A stretch of 64,000 nucleotides of DNA. Source: Candidatus Rokuibacteriota bacterium. GTDB taxonomy: Bacteria; Methylomirabilota; Methylomirabilia; Rokubacteriales; CSP1-6. The notes under the pieces were generated by a model that was not told the DNA's origin, did not search any database, and worked only from the letters and a program-made list of their open reading frames with translations. This document shows, one piece after another, positions 1 to 9,242 of this stretch; position 1 is the first letter of the stretch, and each line of letters starts with the position of its first letter. The translations under genes were made by a program, and so were the position numbers. The stretch lies in contig JACPCW010000074.1 in assembly GCA_016184365.1 (NCBI GenBank), positions 28,806-92,805 on the forward strand, written 5' to 3'.

Positions 1-1
1 C

Positions 2-832
2 GCGCACAGCGTGCTCTATGCCGGCGTGCCGGACATCGCCGTCGGGCCGCGCTGGTATTCCACCTACGAGATGGGTGGCAACGTCGTGCAGAACGTCCTC
101 GAGGGACGCGATCGCGAGCTGCTCGCGCAGCGCGAGCCGCTCACCGCCGCCGAAGAGGCGATGCTCGTCGAGACGATCACGCGCCAGCGCGAGCCGTCGG
201 TGATCGACGCGGTGGTCGCGCTGCTCCGCGCCGGCCGGAGCCCGCGCCGCATCCTCGATGCGATCCAGATCGCCTCGGCGCAGGTCATCCTCGAGACGGG
301 CCATCCGACCAACTTCTCGATGTCGCAGCACGGCTACGAGTACTGCAACACGGTCGGCTGGTTCTTCGACACCTTCGAGCATCCCCATCGGCTGAAGCTG
401 CTGTTCGTCGCCGCGGCGTTCATCACTCGCGCGGCCGAGCATCAGGCGATCACGCCGAACAACGGACGCCGCGCGATCACGATGCCGGCGGGCGCGGACA
501 CGCGGTCCGCGCCGCAGCTCCTCGAACGGCTGGAGACCGCGCTGCTCGCGCTCCGGCCCGACGAGTCGGTCGACCTGACGGCGGCGTATCTCCGCGCGGG
601 TCACGATCGCGCGCCGCTCGTGCAGACGCTCGCGACGGCGGCGGCGAAGGTCGGCAACGATCCGCACAACCAGGAGCTCGGGCTCTGCCTGCTGGAGGAT
701 TACGGACACACCCAGGCGCACGATCGTGACCGGCTGCTGCTGGCGTCCGCGCAGCACACGGCCGGCCACCGCAAGTACGGCGACCATCTCGAGGCGTACC
801 GCCGGTTCGCCGAGGCCTTCGACCTCCTATGA
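2..832 (+). CDS. C-terminal part of an unrecognised protein (5' end outside window)
   Basis: The reading frame is open from base 2, so the start lies upstream of the window; 276 residues are visible. I do not recognise the family with confidence. The visible part looks like a soluble, mostly helical protein with several conserved-looking histidines (HGYEYCNTVGWFF, FEHPHRL, AAEHQ, AGHDR, AGHRKYGDH), which could be metal or substrate ligands. Its TGA overlaps an ATG of the next frame (ATGA), so it is translationally linked to the extradiol dioxygenase and Rieske oxygenase that follow. By context it may belong to an aromatic or phenolic oxidation pathway; that is inference only. Confidence 0.6.
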   Translation, partial: AHSVLYAGVPDIAVGPRWYSTYEMGGNVVQNVLEGRDRELLAQREPLTAAEEAMLVETITRQREPSVIDAVVALLRAGRSPRRILDAIQIASAQVILETGHPTNFSMSQHGYEYCNTVGWFFDTFEHPHRLKLLFVAAAFITRAAEHQAITPNNGRRAITMPAGADTRSAPQLLERLETALLALRPDESVDLTAAYLRAGHDRAPLVQTLATAAAKVGNDPHNQELGLCLLEDYGHTQAHDRDRLLLASAQHTAGHRKYGDHLEAYRRFAEAFDLL

Positions 833-843
833 AGGAGACGGAC

Positions 844-1899
844 ATGGGCGAGATTCTCGGGCTCGGCATGACGCACTATCCGCCGCTCGTCGGCGTCGAC
901 GAGAACATGGCGCACATCCTCAAGACCGTCCTGAAGGATCCTGGGCTACCGGAGCGCTATCGCGATCCCGCGAACTGGCCCGAGCCGCTGCGGCGCGAGT
1001 TCGGCGACGACGGCGGCAAGAAATCCGCCGCGGTGCATCGCGCCGAGCTGGTCCGTCATTTCCGCCACGCGCGAAAGCTCCTCGACGACTTCCGGCCCGA
1101 CGTCGTCGTCATCTGGGGCGACGACCAGCACGAGAACTTCACCGAGGACGTCATCCCGCCCTTCTGCGTGCTCGCGTACGACGCGATCGAGGCGCGGCAT
1201 CGCCCGCGCGACACCGCCGCGCCGAACACGTGGAACGAGACCGCGGAGACGGTCTTCCGGTACGCCGGGCACCGCGCCGCGGGCAAGTTCCTGGCGGCGC
1301 GGCTGATCGAGCAGGGCGTCGACGTGGCGTACGCGTACACGCCGCTCCATCACGCGGGCCTCGCGCACGCGTTCCTCAACACGCTGCTGTTCCTCGATTA
1401 CGATCGCGCCGGCTTTCCGTATCCCGTCCTGCCGTTCCAGGTGAACTGCTACGGCCGGCGCGTCATCGCGCAGCGCGGGTACCGCAGCAGTCTCGCGAAC
1501 CCGATCCCCGAGGCCGACCTGGATCCGCCGTCGCCGTCGCCGAAGCGCTGCATGGAGATGGGCGCGGCCGTCGCCCGCGCCGTGCGCGAGAGTCCCTGGC
1601 GCACGGCGCTCATCGCGTCGTCGAGCTGGTCGCACGCGTTCCTGGTCGACAAGCACTACCAGCTCTATCCGGACATCCCCGCCGACCGGCGGCTGTACGA
1701 GGCGCTGGCGCGCGGCGACTGGGACGCGTGGCGCCAGACGCCGCTCGCCGCCATCGAAGAATCCGGGCAGCACGAGATGCTGAACTGGTTCGCGCTCGCC
1801 GGCGCCATGGAAGAGCTCGGGCGCAAGCCCGACGAGTGCGAGTTCGTCGAGACGTGGACGTTCAACTCGAACAAATGCTTCGCGGTGTTCCGGCCGTGA
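844..1899 (+). CDS. Class III extradiol ring-cleavage dioxygenase (LigB superfamily)
   Basis: The 351-residue protein resembles LigB-type extradiol dioxygenases, which use non-haem Fe(II) to open catechol-like rings. The N-terminal GMTHYPPL has His11 in the usual first iron-ligand position, and WGDDQHENF (His96) follows a VVVIWGDD beta strand as in the family. An ATG at 829 overlaps the previous stop, but the ATG at 844 has an AAGGAGA ribosome site at 832-838 with ideal spacing, so I chose 844. It is followed without a gap by a Rieske oxygenase, fitting a hydroxylation then ring-cleavage pathway. The substrate is not evident. Some relatives are non-catabolic LigB/MEMO-like proteins. Confidence 0.8.
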   Translation: MGEILGLGMTHYPPLVGVDENMAHILKTVLKDPGLPERYRDPANWPEPLRREFGDDGGKKSAAVHRAELVRHFRHARKLLDDFRPDVVVIWGDDQHENFTEDVIPPFCVLAYDAIEARHRPRDTAAPNTWNETAETVFRYAGHRAAGKFLAARLIEQGVDVAYAYTPLHHAGLAHAFLNTLLFLDYDRAGFPYPVLPFQVNCYGRRVIAQRGYRSSLANPIPEADLDPPSPSPKRCMEMGAAVARAVRESPWRTALIASSSWSHAFLVDKHYQLYPDIPADRRLYEALARGDWDAWRQTPLAAIEESGQHEMLNWFALAGAMEELGRKPDECEFVETWTFNSNKCFAVFRP

Positions 1900-3164
1900 C
1901 GACCGACCGCGCGAGCGGCGTCGTCCCGAAGCTCTCCGGCGACATCCGGCCGCTCATCCCGAAGCTCGGGCTCCGCAATTACTGGTACCCGGTCGTCGCC
2001 GATCGCAAGGTCGGCTCGCGCAAGCCGATGAAGGTCGCGCTGCTCGGCGAGGAGCTCTGTCTCTTCCGCGGCGCCGCCGGCAACGTCGTCGCCATCCAGG
2101 ACGTCTGTCCGCACCGCGGCGCGCGACTCAGCGAAGGCGACTGCCACTACCGCGGCACCGTCGCGTGTCCGTATCACGGCTGGGTGTACGACGAGGCCGG
2201 CAAGAACACGATGGTGCTGTCCGAAGGCCCGGGCTCCGGCGTGTGCGGCAAGCCGGGCACCGAGGCGCGCGTGTATCCGACGCGCACGCTGAAGGGCGTC
2301 GTGTTCGCCTGGATCGGCGACGGCGACCCGGCGCCGATCGACGAGGACGTGCCGGAGGAGTTCTTCGACGACGACGCGCTCGTGCTGACGGGGCAGGTCG
2401 AGTGGCGCTGCAACTGGGAAGTCGCGCTGGAGAACTCGATGGACTCGCACGTGAACTACGTGCACCGCGACGCGTTCGTCGTGGCGCGCAACGGGTTCAT
2501 CGCGCGCGGCGCGCAGGGCGAGCATCCGATCTTCGTCGGCAACGGCTTCGGCGGCGACGTCGCGGAGAGCAACTATCTCCGCCGCAGCCCGCAGCACGAC
2601 CTCTATGCCGACGGCCGCGAGTGGCCGAAGACGAACTACCGTCGCTACTGGACGTGGCTCTTCCGCCCGCTCGCGGAGCGCGCGCGGCGACACATTCCGG
2701 CGCCGAAGTCCGCGCGCTGGTGCGGTGGCCATCACCTGCCCGGCATGTTCCGCACGGAGTTCGCGTGGGATCTCTACACGCGGATGTGCGTGCCCGTCGA
2801 AAAGCACCTGACGCGCGTCTGGTACTACCACTGCGTGCGACCGAAGACGGCGCTCGGGCGCTGGTGGCAGACCGTCCTCTATTACGGCCTGCACCGCTGG
2901 ATCATCGAGTACAACTTCTCGCGCCAGGACGAGAAGGTCATGGTGAACCAGCGCTACGACACGCCGGAGAAGCTGTCGGGCACCGACGCCGAAGTGATCC
3001 AGTGGCGCCGCCTCGTCGTCACCAAGCACTACGGCGGACGCGACGCGGCGTTCGAGTACCGGAACCCCGACGGTCTCGCTCCCGACGCCGTGCCGCTCGA
3101 GCGCGTGTCGGTCCGCTATCTGCAGGAGCAGGCGCGGCGCGCGAAGACGACGACGTCGCGGTGA
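1896..3164 (+). CDS. Rieske non-haem iron oxygenase, large subunit
   Basis: This 422-residue protein is an aromatic-ring-hydroxylating or demethylase-type Rieske oxygenase. The Rieske [2Fe-2S] motif is complete (Cys71-Pro-His73 and Cys91-Pro-Tyr-His94), and the mononuclear iron site shows N180-x2-D183-S-H185-x4-H190 (ENSMDSHVNYVH). The start is the GTG inside the GTGA overlap with the dioxygenase stop; reading the same frame further upstream runs through the dioxygenase gene and is a shadow. No ferredoxin or reductase gene is beside it, so electrons must come from partners encoded elsewhere. Lone oxygenases of this size often belong to the phthalate or vanillate oxygenase group; the exact substrate cannot be told. 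Confidence 0.9.
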   Translation: MTTDRASGVVPKLSGDIRPLIPKLGLRNYWYPVVADRKVGSRKPMKVALLGEELCLFRGAAGNVVAIQDVCPHRGARLSEGDCHYRGTVACPYHGWVYDEAGKNTMVLSEGPGSGVCGKPGTEARVYPTRTLKGVVFAWIGDGDPAPIDEDVPEEFFDDDALVLTGQVEWRCNWEVALENSMDSHVNYVHRDAFVVARNGFIARGAQGEHPIFVGNGFGGDVAESNYLRRSPQHDLYADGREWPKTNYRRYWTWLFRPLAERARRHIPAPKSARWCGGHHLPGMFRTEFAWDLYTRMCVPVEKHLTRVWYYHCVRPKTALGRWWQTVLYYGLHRWIIEYNFSRQDEKVMVNQRYDTPEKLSGTDAEVIQWRRLVVTKHYGGRDAAFEYRNPDGLAPDAVPLERVSVRYLQEQARRAKTTTSR

Positions 3165-3180
3165 CGATACAATCCGATTG

Positions 3181-3369
3181 ATGGCACGCGAGGAATCCGG
3201 CGACGACCCGACGTGGGACCAGCGCATCCTCGCGCTCGTCGACGCTGGCGTCGATGGCACGCTCATCGAAGAGAACCTCCGCCGGACGCCGACCGAGCGC
3301 CTGCGGCGCATGCAGGAGATGGCGCGGTTCCTCGAAGAGACGCGTGACCGACGTCCAGCGACTGCTTGA
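3181..3369 (+). CDS. Small protein preceding a nucleotidyltransferase, possible partner
   Basis: A 62-residue acidic N-terminal, helical C-terminal protein (ENLRRTPTERLRRMQEMARF). Its 3' end overlaps the next gene by 26 bases, so the two are co-translated. Small helical proteins of this kind commonly sit in front of nucleotidyltransferase-fold genes. A toxin-antitoxin relationship is possible but is only inferred from the pairing. Confidence 0.6.
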   Translation: MAREESGDDPTWDQRILALVDAGVDGTLIEENLRRTPTERLRRMQEMARFLEETRDRRPATA

Positions 3370-3820
3370 CGCACTGACGGCCGCCCGCGTCGATTTCGTG
3401 ATCGTCGGCGGGGTGGCTCTCGTCCTCCGTGGCTCGTCGCGCGTCACGATCGATCTCGACGTCTGCTATGCCCGCGACCGGGACAACCTGCGCCGCCTCG
3501 CGGGCGCCCTCGCCCCGTTCCACCCCCGACTTCGAGGCGCTCCGTCGGACCTCCCGTTTCTCTGGGACGAGCGCACGCTGGCCAGCGGCCTGAACTTCAC
3601 GCTCACCACGGACCTGGGCGACGTCGACATCCTCGGGGAGATTCCCGGAATCGGCGATTACGCGAAGGTCGCTGCGGGTTCGTCGGATCTCTCCGTGGGA
3701 TCGACGCGGGTGCTCGTGCTGGATCTGGATGCGCTCGAGCGGGCCAAGCGGGCCGCTGGACGCGCGAAGGATCTGCTCGACCTCGCCGAGATCGCCGAAA
3801 TTCGCCGGCGCTCGCGATGA
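3344..3820 (+). CDS. Nucleotidyltransferase-fold protein (MNT/AbiEii-like)
   Basis: The 158-residue protein starts VTDVQRLLDALTAARVDFVIVGG and contains the NTase core GGVALVLRGSSRVTIDLDV, that is GG, an Arg/Thr pair and the metal-binding D-x-D. The second carboxylate strand is probably DLGDVDIL. The GTG at 3344 has GAAGAGA just upstream, and the frame before it is a shadow of the preceding small gene. The length and motif fit minimal nucleotidyltransferases found in type IV or type VII toxin-antitoxin pairs. The pair is inserted between the Rieske oxygenase and an SDR gene, and its stop overlaps the SDR start, so it now rides in the same transcript. Confidence 0.75.
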   Translation: MTDVQRLLDALTAARVDFVIVGGVALVLRGSSRVTIDLDVCYARDRDNLRRLAGALAPFHPRLRGAPSDLPFLWDERTLASGLNFTLTTDLGDVDILGEIPGIGDYAKVAAGSSDLSVGSTRVLVLDLDALERAKRAAGRAKDLLDLAEIAEIRRRSR

Positions 3821-4635
3821 AGCTCGCCGGGAAGGTCGCCGTCGTCACCGGCACCAGCCCCAACATCGGCGGCGGCATCGCGCAGGGCCTCGCCGACGAA
3901 GGCGCGCGCATCGTGTGCGTCGACGTGGCGGCCGACAACGCGCAGCAGTGCGCGGAGTGGATCGAGCGCCGCGGTGGCGAATCGCTCGGCGTCGTGTGCG
4001 ATACGACCGACGAAGCGCAGGTCGAAGCCATGGTCACGCGCGCGCGCGACGCGTTCGGCGGCGTCGACATCCTCGTCAACAACGCCGGCATCCTCGGCGG
4101 CCAGAGCGTGCTCGACATGCCGCTCGAGCGCTGGACGCGCCAGATCTCCGTGAACCTGACGGGCACGTTCCTGTGCACGAAGCACGTGGCGCGCGTCATG
4201 GTCGAGCAGCAGCGCGGCGGCAGCATCATCGTCATCGTGTCGACCGCGGGGCATCAGGGCCAGGCCGGCAACATCGGCTACGGCACGAGCAAGAGCGGCC
4301 TCCTGAACTTCACGCGCGCGGCCGCGATGGATCTGGCGCCGCATCGGATCCGCGTCAACAGCCTCACGCCGACGGCGACCGACGTCGAGGAAGGTCTCGA
4401 GCGCGCCGTCGCGTGGGGCCGCGCGAGACCCGAGCGCCGCGGCCGGCTGCTCGACTTCCGGAAGATGATCCCGACCGGTCAGCTCCCGAGCCCGCGACAT
4501 TACGCGCGCGCCGCGGTGTTTCTGGCGTCCGACGATGCGGAGATGATCACCGGCTTCGATCTCCGCGTGGACGGCGGCGCGCTCGCGAAGTACTGGCCCT
4601 GGATTCCGGGGGACGGCCCTCGGGAACGTGAATGA
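3817..4635 (+). CDS. Short-chain dehydrogenase/reductase (SDR)
   Basis: A 272-residue classical SDR, an NAD(P)-dependent oxidoreductase. The cofactor motif is TGTSPNIGGG (residues 11-20), NNAG is at 88-91, and the catalytic residues are Ser142, Tyr155 and Lys159 with Asn113. Asp36 after the second beta strand (VCVDV) suggests NAD(H) preference. ATG overlaps the stop of the nucleotidyltransferase (ATGA), and its own TGA overlaps the start of the next gene. In context it may oxidise a diol or alcohol in the upstream catabolic run; the substrate is unknown. Confidence 0.92.
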   Translation: MKLAGKVAVVTGTSPNIGGGIAQGLADEGARIVCVDVAADNAQQCAEWIERRGGESLGVVCDTTDEAQVEAMVTRARDAFGGVDILVNNAGILGGQSVLDMPLERWTRQISVNLTGTFLCTKHVARVMVEQQRGGSIIVIVSTAGHQGQAGNIGYGTSKSGLLNFTRAAAMDLAPHRIRVNSLTPTATDVEEGLERAVAWGRARPERRGRLLDFRKMIPTGQLPSPRHYARAAVFLASDDAEMITGFDLRVDGGALAKYWPWIPGDGPRERE

Positions 4636-7600
4636 AGCGGCGCGCGTTCATCGCGCGCGCCACCGCCGCGGCCGTCGGCGCCACGCTCGGCGGGCGCGTC
4701 GCGGAGACGGCGCCGCGGTGGATCGTCGCGCGCGGGCGCCGATCCGACGTCGCCGAGCCCGACAATCTGCTTCGCAACGCGACCTTCCAGGACGACTGGC
4801 TCACGCGGCTTCCGACCACGCAGACCCTCCACTGGACGTATCCGTATGCGTTCTACAACCGGCGCGACTTCAATCCGGACGGGTGGCGCTGTCGCGGGAG
4901 CTGGGAATGGCTCGACGCCGATCGGCCGAACGGCGCCCGGCGCTTCGTGCTGCGCGGCCCCGGCGCCGAAGCACGGCAGCGCCTGCCCTGGATCGCGGTG
5001 CACGATGAATCGCGTCTGACGGGTTCACCCGACGCCGGCGGATTTCCTGAGTTACGGCCGCATCGCAGCCGCACCCCGGATCGGCTCGTCCGCGATCTCA
5101 CGCTCCGCGTGCTCGTGCACGGCGACGCCGTGCCGGACAACGCCGGCGCGATCGAGGTCGGCCTGGGCCCGCTGGGCGGAGCGACGGCCGGCGATCCGCT
5201 CGGCGCCGTCGTCGCGCCGCTCGTGTCGAGCACGACGCCGCTGCCGTCCGGAACCTACGACTGGCGATGGATCGAGGCGCGGCTGCCGGCCGCCGCGTGG
5301 CTCGCGGCCGCGTCGCGCCTTCCGGCCGATGCGGCACAGCCCGGATCGTTGCTGCCCGCCGTCGTCTCGGTTGCGATCCGCTACGCGGCGGCCGCCGGCT
5401 CGATCGAAATCCGCACGGCGCACCTGTCGGCGGCGAACGCCGCCGGCACGAATCTCATCGCGAACGGCGCGTTCACCGCCGTGGACGGTGACGGCTATCC
5501 GGTCGGCTGGGGGCGTCCGGTGAAGTACCGCTACTTCCCGCCGCGCGAGTTCTACCTCTTCAACACGTGGCACAACGCACGCTTCGACAACCGCGGCCTC
5601 GTCGAACGCGATCGCCTCGTCACGCGGAGCGGGACGCCGAGCCTCAAGATGGTCGTGCCGTCCGGCGACGAGGTCGCCGTCGCCTCCGCGCCGATCGCCG
5701 TGAACCAGCGCGCGCCGCGCCTGATCGAAGTCACCGCGCGCGTGAAGACGGATCGCCTCTGCATGCTGGACCTCGATGCGGTCGATGCGAGCGGCGCGCG
5801 GCTCGACGGCTTCCGCTTCGTGCACAAGGCGCCCGTCTCGATCGGCTCGGACGGCTGGCGCGTGCTGCGCCAGGTCTTCCGTCCGCGCACGCCGGTCGTG
5901 TCGTTCCGCCTCATGCTCTGCGCGCGCGGCGCGAACGGCTACACGCTGGACGCGACCGGTATCCAGCCGCACAACAACGTCGTCGGGACCGTGTGGTGGG
6001 ACGAGATCCGCGTCGTCGAGCCGGAGAGCACCGCGCGGGAGTTCGCGGCCCGCGGCGTGAAGCCGACGGCCGACGCGCCCGGCGACCTCGCACCGTACGT
6101 CGAGGACGTCGACCTCGGTGAGCGGCTCCTCGGCGACAACGTGCTCGCGGCGCGCGTCGTGAACCCCGGTCGCGCGGCGACGTTCGCGCTCGCGTGGAGC
6201 TTCACGTCGCCGACGGGCAAACGCTCGGCGCGCCGCAGCGCGGCCGTGCGTGTCGCGGCAGGCGGCGACAGCGAGCTCCGTGTCCCCTACACGCTCGACG
6301 AGCCGTGCGCGACGGCCTACACGGAATACCGCGGCGAGCTCGCCTTGCTGCGCGACGGCGCGACGGTCGCGACCAGCGCGCTGTGGTTCACCACGTGGGC
6401 CGTGCCGATCGACGTCAGGCTCGGCGCGCTGTACCTCAAACCGGAACAGCGCCAGCTCGTGCGGGTGAATCTCGGATTCAGCGCGGCGACGATGCGGCAG
6501 CTCGCCAGCGTGCGATTCGAGATCGTCCGACGGCGGTCGGGCGAGGCGGTGCAGACCTCCGAGATCGCCGCGACACGGGACGCGATCCGCGCGCAGCGCG
6601 AGCGCATTCCCGCCGGCCTGCGCGGCGACTTCACGAACCTGCTGCTCGCCGATCTCGACGTCTCGGCGCTGCCGATCCAGCCATTCGACGAGCCGGACCG
6701 CCGGTGGCTCGTGCGCGCGACGGCGCTCGACCGCGCGCATCGCGGCGTCGCGACCGTCGACTCTCCGCCGTTCTGCCGGCAGGCGCCGGCGCCCGCGCAG
6801 CCGCCGGTTCGGGCCGTCGCCGTGGGACGCGACGGCGTGGCGCGCGTGAACGGCGAGCCGTGGATGCCGTGGGGCGGCGTCTACGGCTTCGCGCCGGCGT
6901 ACGCCGGTCCCGCCGATCCCGGCGCCGGTGGCGCGCGCGACCTCCGTGCGCTGCCGGAGTGGTCGCTGTACGACCGCCTTTCGCCGGACCACTACATGCG
7001 CCGCGCGAACGACTTCAACGCCGCGCGCGACGTCGCCGGCACGATCACGCCGCGCGGGACCATCGAGCAGCGGTGGAACGACGACAACCGGTATTCGTCG
7101 ACCGCGTTCGTCGCGGCGTCGCCGGCATTCTCGACGGCCGAGCTCACGCGGCAGGCCGGCGGACCGGCAGCCCTCGCCGCGCATCTCGACTTCATCCGCA
7201 GCGCGCCGATGGTCGTGTCGACGGCCCCGGGGATCGAAGAGGCGTTCGGGCTGTTCCACGGCGCCACGGCGCCGCAGCTCGCGGGCTTGCGCGACGTCGT
7301 CGAGTCGATCCGGCGCGCGACCGGAAAGCCCGTGATGGTCGGCCACGGCGGGTACTGGAACCGGTTCGAGTTCGAAAAGGTCCCGTACTTCGACATCTAC
7401 GATCCGGAGACGGAGCCGTTCTACCCGGCGAACCTGCACACGGACCTGGCGCCGCTCGTCCGTGACCAGGCGAAGGCGATCTGGCTGCGGCCGCAGATGT
7501 ACGAGGACGTGCCGTACGAGCGGTGGCGCTTTCACGTGTACGTCGAGCTCATGCGTGGGTGCCGCGGCTGGCAGATCGCGCACGGCCCGGGTGATGCGTC

Positions 7601-8549
7601 GCTCGCACGCGGGCTGCACGGCGAGCTCGCGTTCATGCGGCCGATCGCGGCGTCGTCCGACGCCGGCCCCACGGTGACGATCGAGCCGTGGATCGAACAC
7701 TGGTCGCGGCGGTACCGCGGCAAGACGTACGTGATCGCCGCGACGACGCGCGGCATCGCGTTCGGCCGGTGGCGTCCGGGCGCGGACGCGGGCGGCGCGA
7801 TCGGTCGCGCGCGCGTCACGGACGCGCCGCGTGAGCCCGCCGCCTACGCGGCCCACGGCATCCAGTACCTGCCGTCGGCGCGCGCGTGGCCGTCAGGCAC
7901 CCGGCTCGTGCAGTGGGTGCGGCTCGATCCAGGCCGCGCACCGCGCGGCGTGCTCGTCGTCGTGAAGACGGACGGGCGATTCACGCACGCGACGTCGGCC
8001 GGCGCCTTCGACGTCGCCGCGATGCGCCGGGACGCGGCGCTCTGGTTTCTCGAGACGGCCTACCCGCACGCGACCGGGTTCCTCGGCTGGGACGACAAGC
8101 GGCTCGGCGCCGCCCTGCCCTACGTCCCGGCGACCGCCGTCGACCTCGGCGCCCGGCCGGCGCCTGGAACGTGGACGCGGCTCGAGGTGCCGCTCGACGC
8201 GATCGGCGCCGCGGGCAAGCTCGTCGACGGCGTCGGATTCGTTCATCCGGCCGGCCGCGCGGAGTGGGGACGGACGTCGATCGTCGGGCCGAACGGCGAG
8301 GCGCTCGAGGTGTGGGGCGACACGATCGCGCTCGCGCCCGAACGCCTCGCGCGCACGAAGATCTCCGTGGCCGGGCTGCGCGCGGGCACGCGGGTCCGCG
8401 CGCTCTTCGAGGATCGTGAGCTGCGCGCGGCCGACGGCCACTTCGTGGACGACTTCCGCGGCCAGGATCTCTATCAGCGCTTCGGCGGCGGTCCGACGCA
8501 CGGCTACGGCGATGCGCCGGTCGCGCTGCACGTCTACGAGATCGGCTGA
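4632..8549 (+). CDS. Very large Tat-exported protein, carbohydrate-binding and glycoside-hydrolase-like
   Basis: This 1305-residue protein begins MKRRAFIARATAAAVGA, a twin-arginine-type signal, so it is probably exported folded. Two segments start with the N-L-x-x-N-x-x-F pattern of carbohydrate-binding beta-sandwich modules (about residues 48 and 274, the latter with GYPVGWG). Around residue 740, VNGEPWMPWGGVYG resembles the first strand of many glycoside hydrolase TIM barrels, and the segment to about 1110 includes GHGGYWNRFEFEKVPYFDIYD. About residue 1027 a beta-rich C-terminal part follows (YRGKTYVIAATT). I cannot assign a GH family or name catalytic residues. Start ATG overlaps the SDR stop. 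An alternative is a large adhesin-like surface protein. Confidence 0.7.
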   Translation: MKRRAFIARATAAAVGATLGGRVAETAPRWIVARGRRSDVAEPDNLLRNATFQDDWLTRLPTTQTLHWTYPYAFYNRRDFNPDGWRCRGSWEWLDADRPNGARRFVLRGPGAEARQRLPWIAVHDESRLTGSPDAGGFPELRPHRSRTPDRLVRDLTLRVLVHGDAVPDNAGAIEVGLGPLGGATAGDPLGAVVAPLVSSTTPLPSGTYDWRWIEARLPAAAWLAAASRLPADAAQPGSLLPAVVSVAIRYAAAAGSIEIRTAHLSAANAAGTNLIANGAFTAVDGDGYPVGWGRPVKYRYFPPREFYLFNTWHNARFDNRGLVERDRLVTRSGTPSLKMVVPSGDEVAVASAPIAVNQRAPRLIEVTARVKTDRLCMLDLDAVDASGARLDGFRFVHKAPVSIGSDGWRVLRQVFRPRTPVVSFRLMLCARGANGYTLDATGIQPHNNVVGTVWWDEIRVVEPESTAREFAARGVKPTADAPGDLAPYVEDVDLGERLLGDNVLAARVVNPGRAATFALAWSFTSPTGKRSARRSAAVRVAAGGDSELRVPYTLDEPCATAYTEYRGELALLRDGATVATSALWFTTWAVPIDVRLGALYLKPEQRQLVRVNLGFSAATMRQLASVRFEIVRRRSGEAVQTSEIAATRDAIRAQRERIPAGLRGDFTNLLLADLDVSALPIQPFDEPDRRWLVRATALDRAHRGVATVDSPPFCRQAPAPAQPPVRAVAVGRDGVARVNGEPWMPWGGVYGFAPAYAGPADPGAGGARDLRALPEWSLYDRLSPDHYMRRANDFNAARDVAGTITPRGTIEQRWNDDNRYSSTAFVAASPAFSTAELTRQAGGPAALAAHLDFIRSAPMVVSTAPGIEEAFGLFHGATAPQLAGLRDVVESIRRATGKPVMVGHGGYWNRFEFEKVPYFDIYDPETEPFYPANLHTDLAPLVRDQAKAIWLRPQMYEDVPYERWRFHVYVELMRGCRGWQIAHGPGDASLARGLHGELAFMRPIAASSDAGPTVTIEPWIEHWSRRYRGKTYVIAATTRGIAFGRWRPGADAGGAIGRARVTDAPREPAAYAAHGIQYLPSARAWPSGTRLVQWVRLDPGRAPRGVLVVVKTDGRFTHATSAGAFDVAAMRRDAALWFLETAYPHATGFLGWDDKRLGAALPYVPATAVDLGARPAPGTWTRLEVPLDAIGAAGKLVDGVGFVHPAGRAEWGRTSIVGPNGEALEVWGDTIALAPERLARTKISVAGLRAGTRVRALFEDRELRAADGHFVDDFRGQDLYQRFGGGPTHGYGDAPVALHVYEIG

Positions 8550-8666
8550 ACCTACCGGCCGCGAACGCGCTGCGAGCCGCTGCAGGAGTGCCGGAGGCCC
8601 GCGAGGCGCGCTACCATGCTGCCTGACGTGAGCGATCTTCATGCGGCTCGCGTCACGGAGAGGGCG

Positions 8667-9240
8667 ATGACCAGGTTCGGTTTTCTCGTGGCGTGCCTCT
8701 TGTCCGCGACGGCGTGTGCGACGACGACCGAGTCGAGGGATCCGGCGCGCCCCCCCAGCGCGGAATCGAGCACCGCACGGGACGATGCAGTCGACGGCGC
8801 ACGCGTCGCGCTCGTGATCGGAAACAGCAAGTATCAGCACGCGCCCCCGCTCGCCAACCCGCCGAACGACGCCCGGGCGATGACTCGCGTCCTCAAACGG
8901 CTCGGCTTCGACGTCGCGCGGTGTGTCGAACGGTCTCTACGCGCGACGGCGGAGCTCTGCGCCGAGTGGTACGGACGCGCCGTGCCGCGGCATCAGGTCA
9001 CGCTCGACACGTATTACCTCGACCGCTTCGAGGTCACCAACGCCCGATTCGAGCGGTTCGTGCAAGCGACAGGGCACCGGACGACCGCGGAGATGGAAGG
9101 GCATGGGTGGTCGTGGCAGCAGAAAGACGGCAAATGGCAGTGGGTGCAGGTCGACAGCGCGAACTGGCGAACGCCGAATGGCCGTGCGTCCGTCGCCGAG
9201 TCGGATCATCCGGTCGTTCATGTTTCGTGGCACGACGCCT
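8667..9240 (+). pseudogene. Relic of a lipoprotein caspase/formylglycine-generating-enzyme fusion
   Basis: ATG 8667 follows a good AGAGG site and begins a lipoprotein signal (lipobox LSATAC, Cys17). Next comes only the first part of a caspase fold (ARVALVIGNSKYQHAPPL..NDARAM..LKRLGFDV), without the His and Cys dyad. The frame then jumps to ELCAEWYG, which resembles a motif near the C-terminal end of FGE domains, and then to the FGE N-terminal part (HQVTLDTYYLDRFEVTNARF ... HPVVHVSWHDA), which breaks off exactly where FGE would continue. From 9243 the frame is antisense to the zeta toxin gene and is not meaningful. Both domains are therefore incomplete and out of order although still in one frame. 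A decayed gene is more likely than a working novel fusion. Confidence 0.7.
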
Positions 9241-9242
9241 CG

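Noticed and set aside
5052..7856. 934-codon minus-strand frame inside the Tat-exported protein gene
   Set aside because: Arginine-rich shadow without motifs or ribosome site; the plus strand has a signal peptide and domain-like segments.
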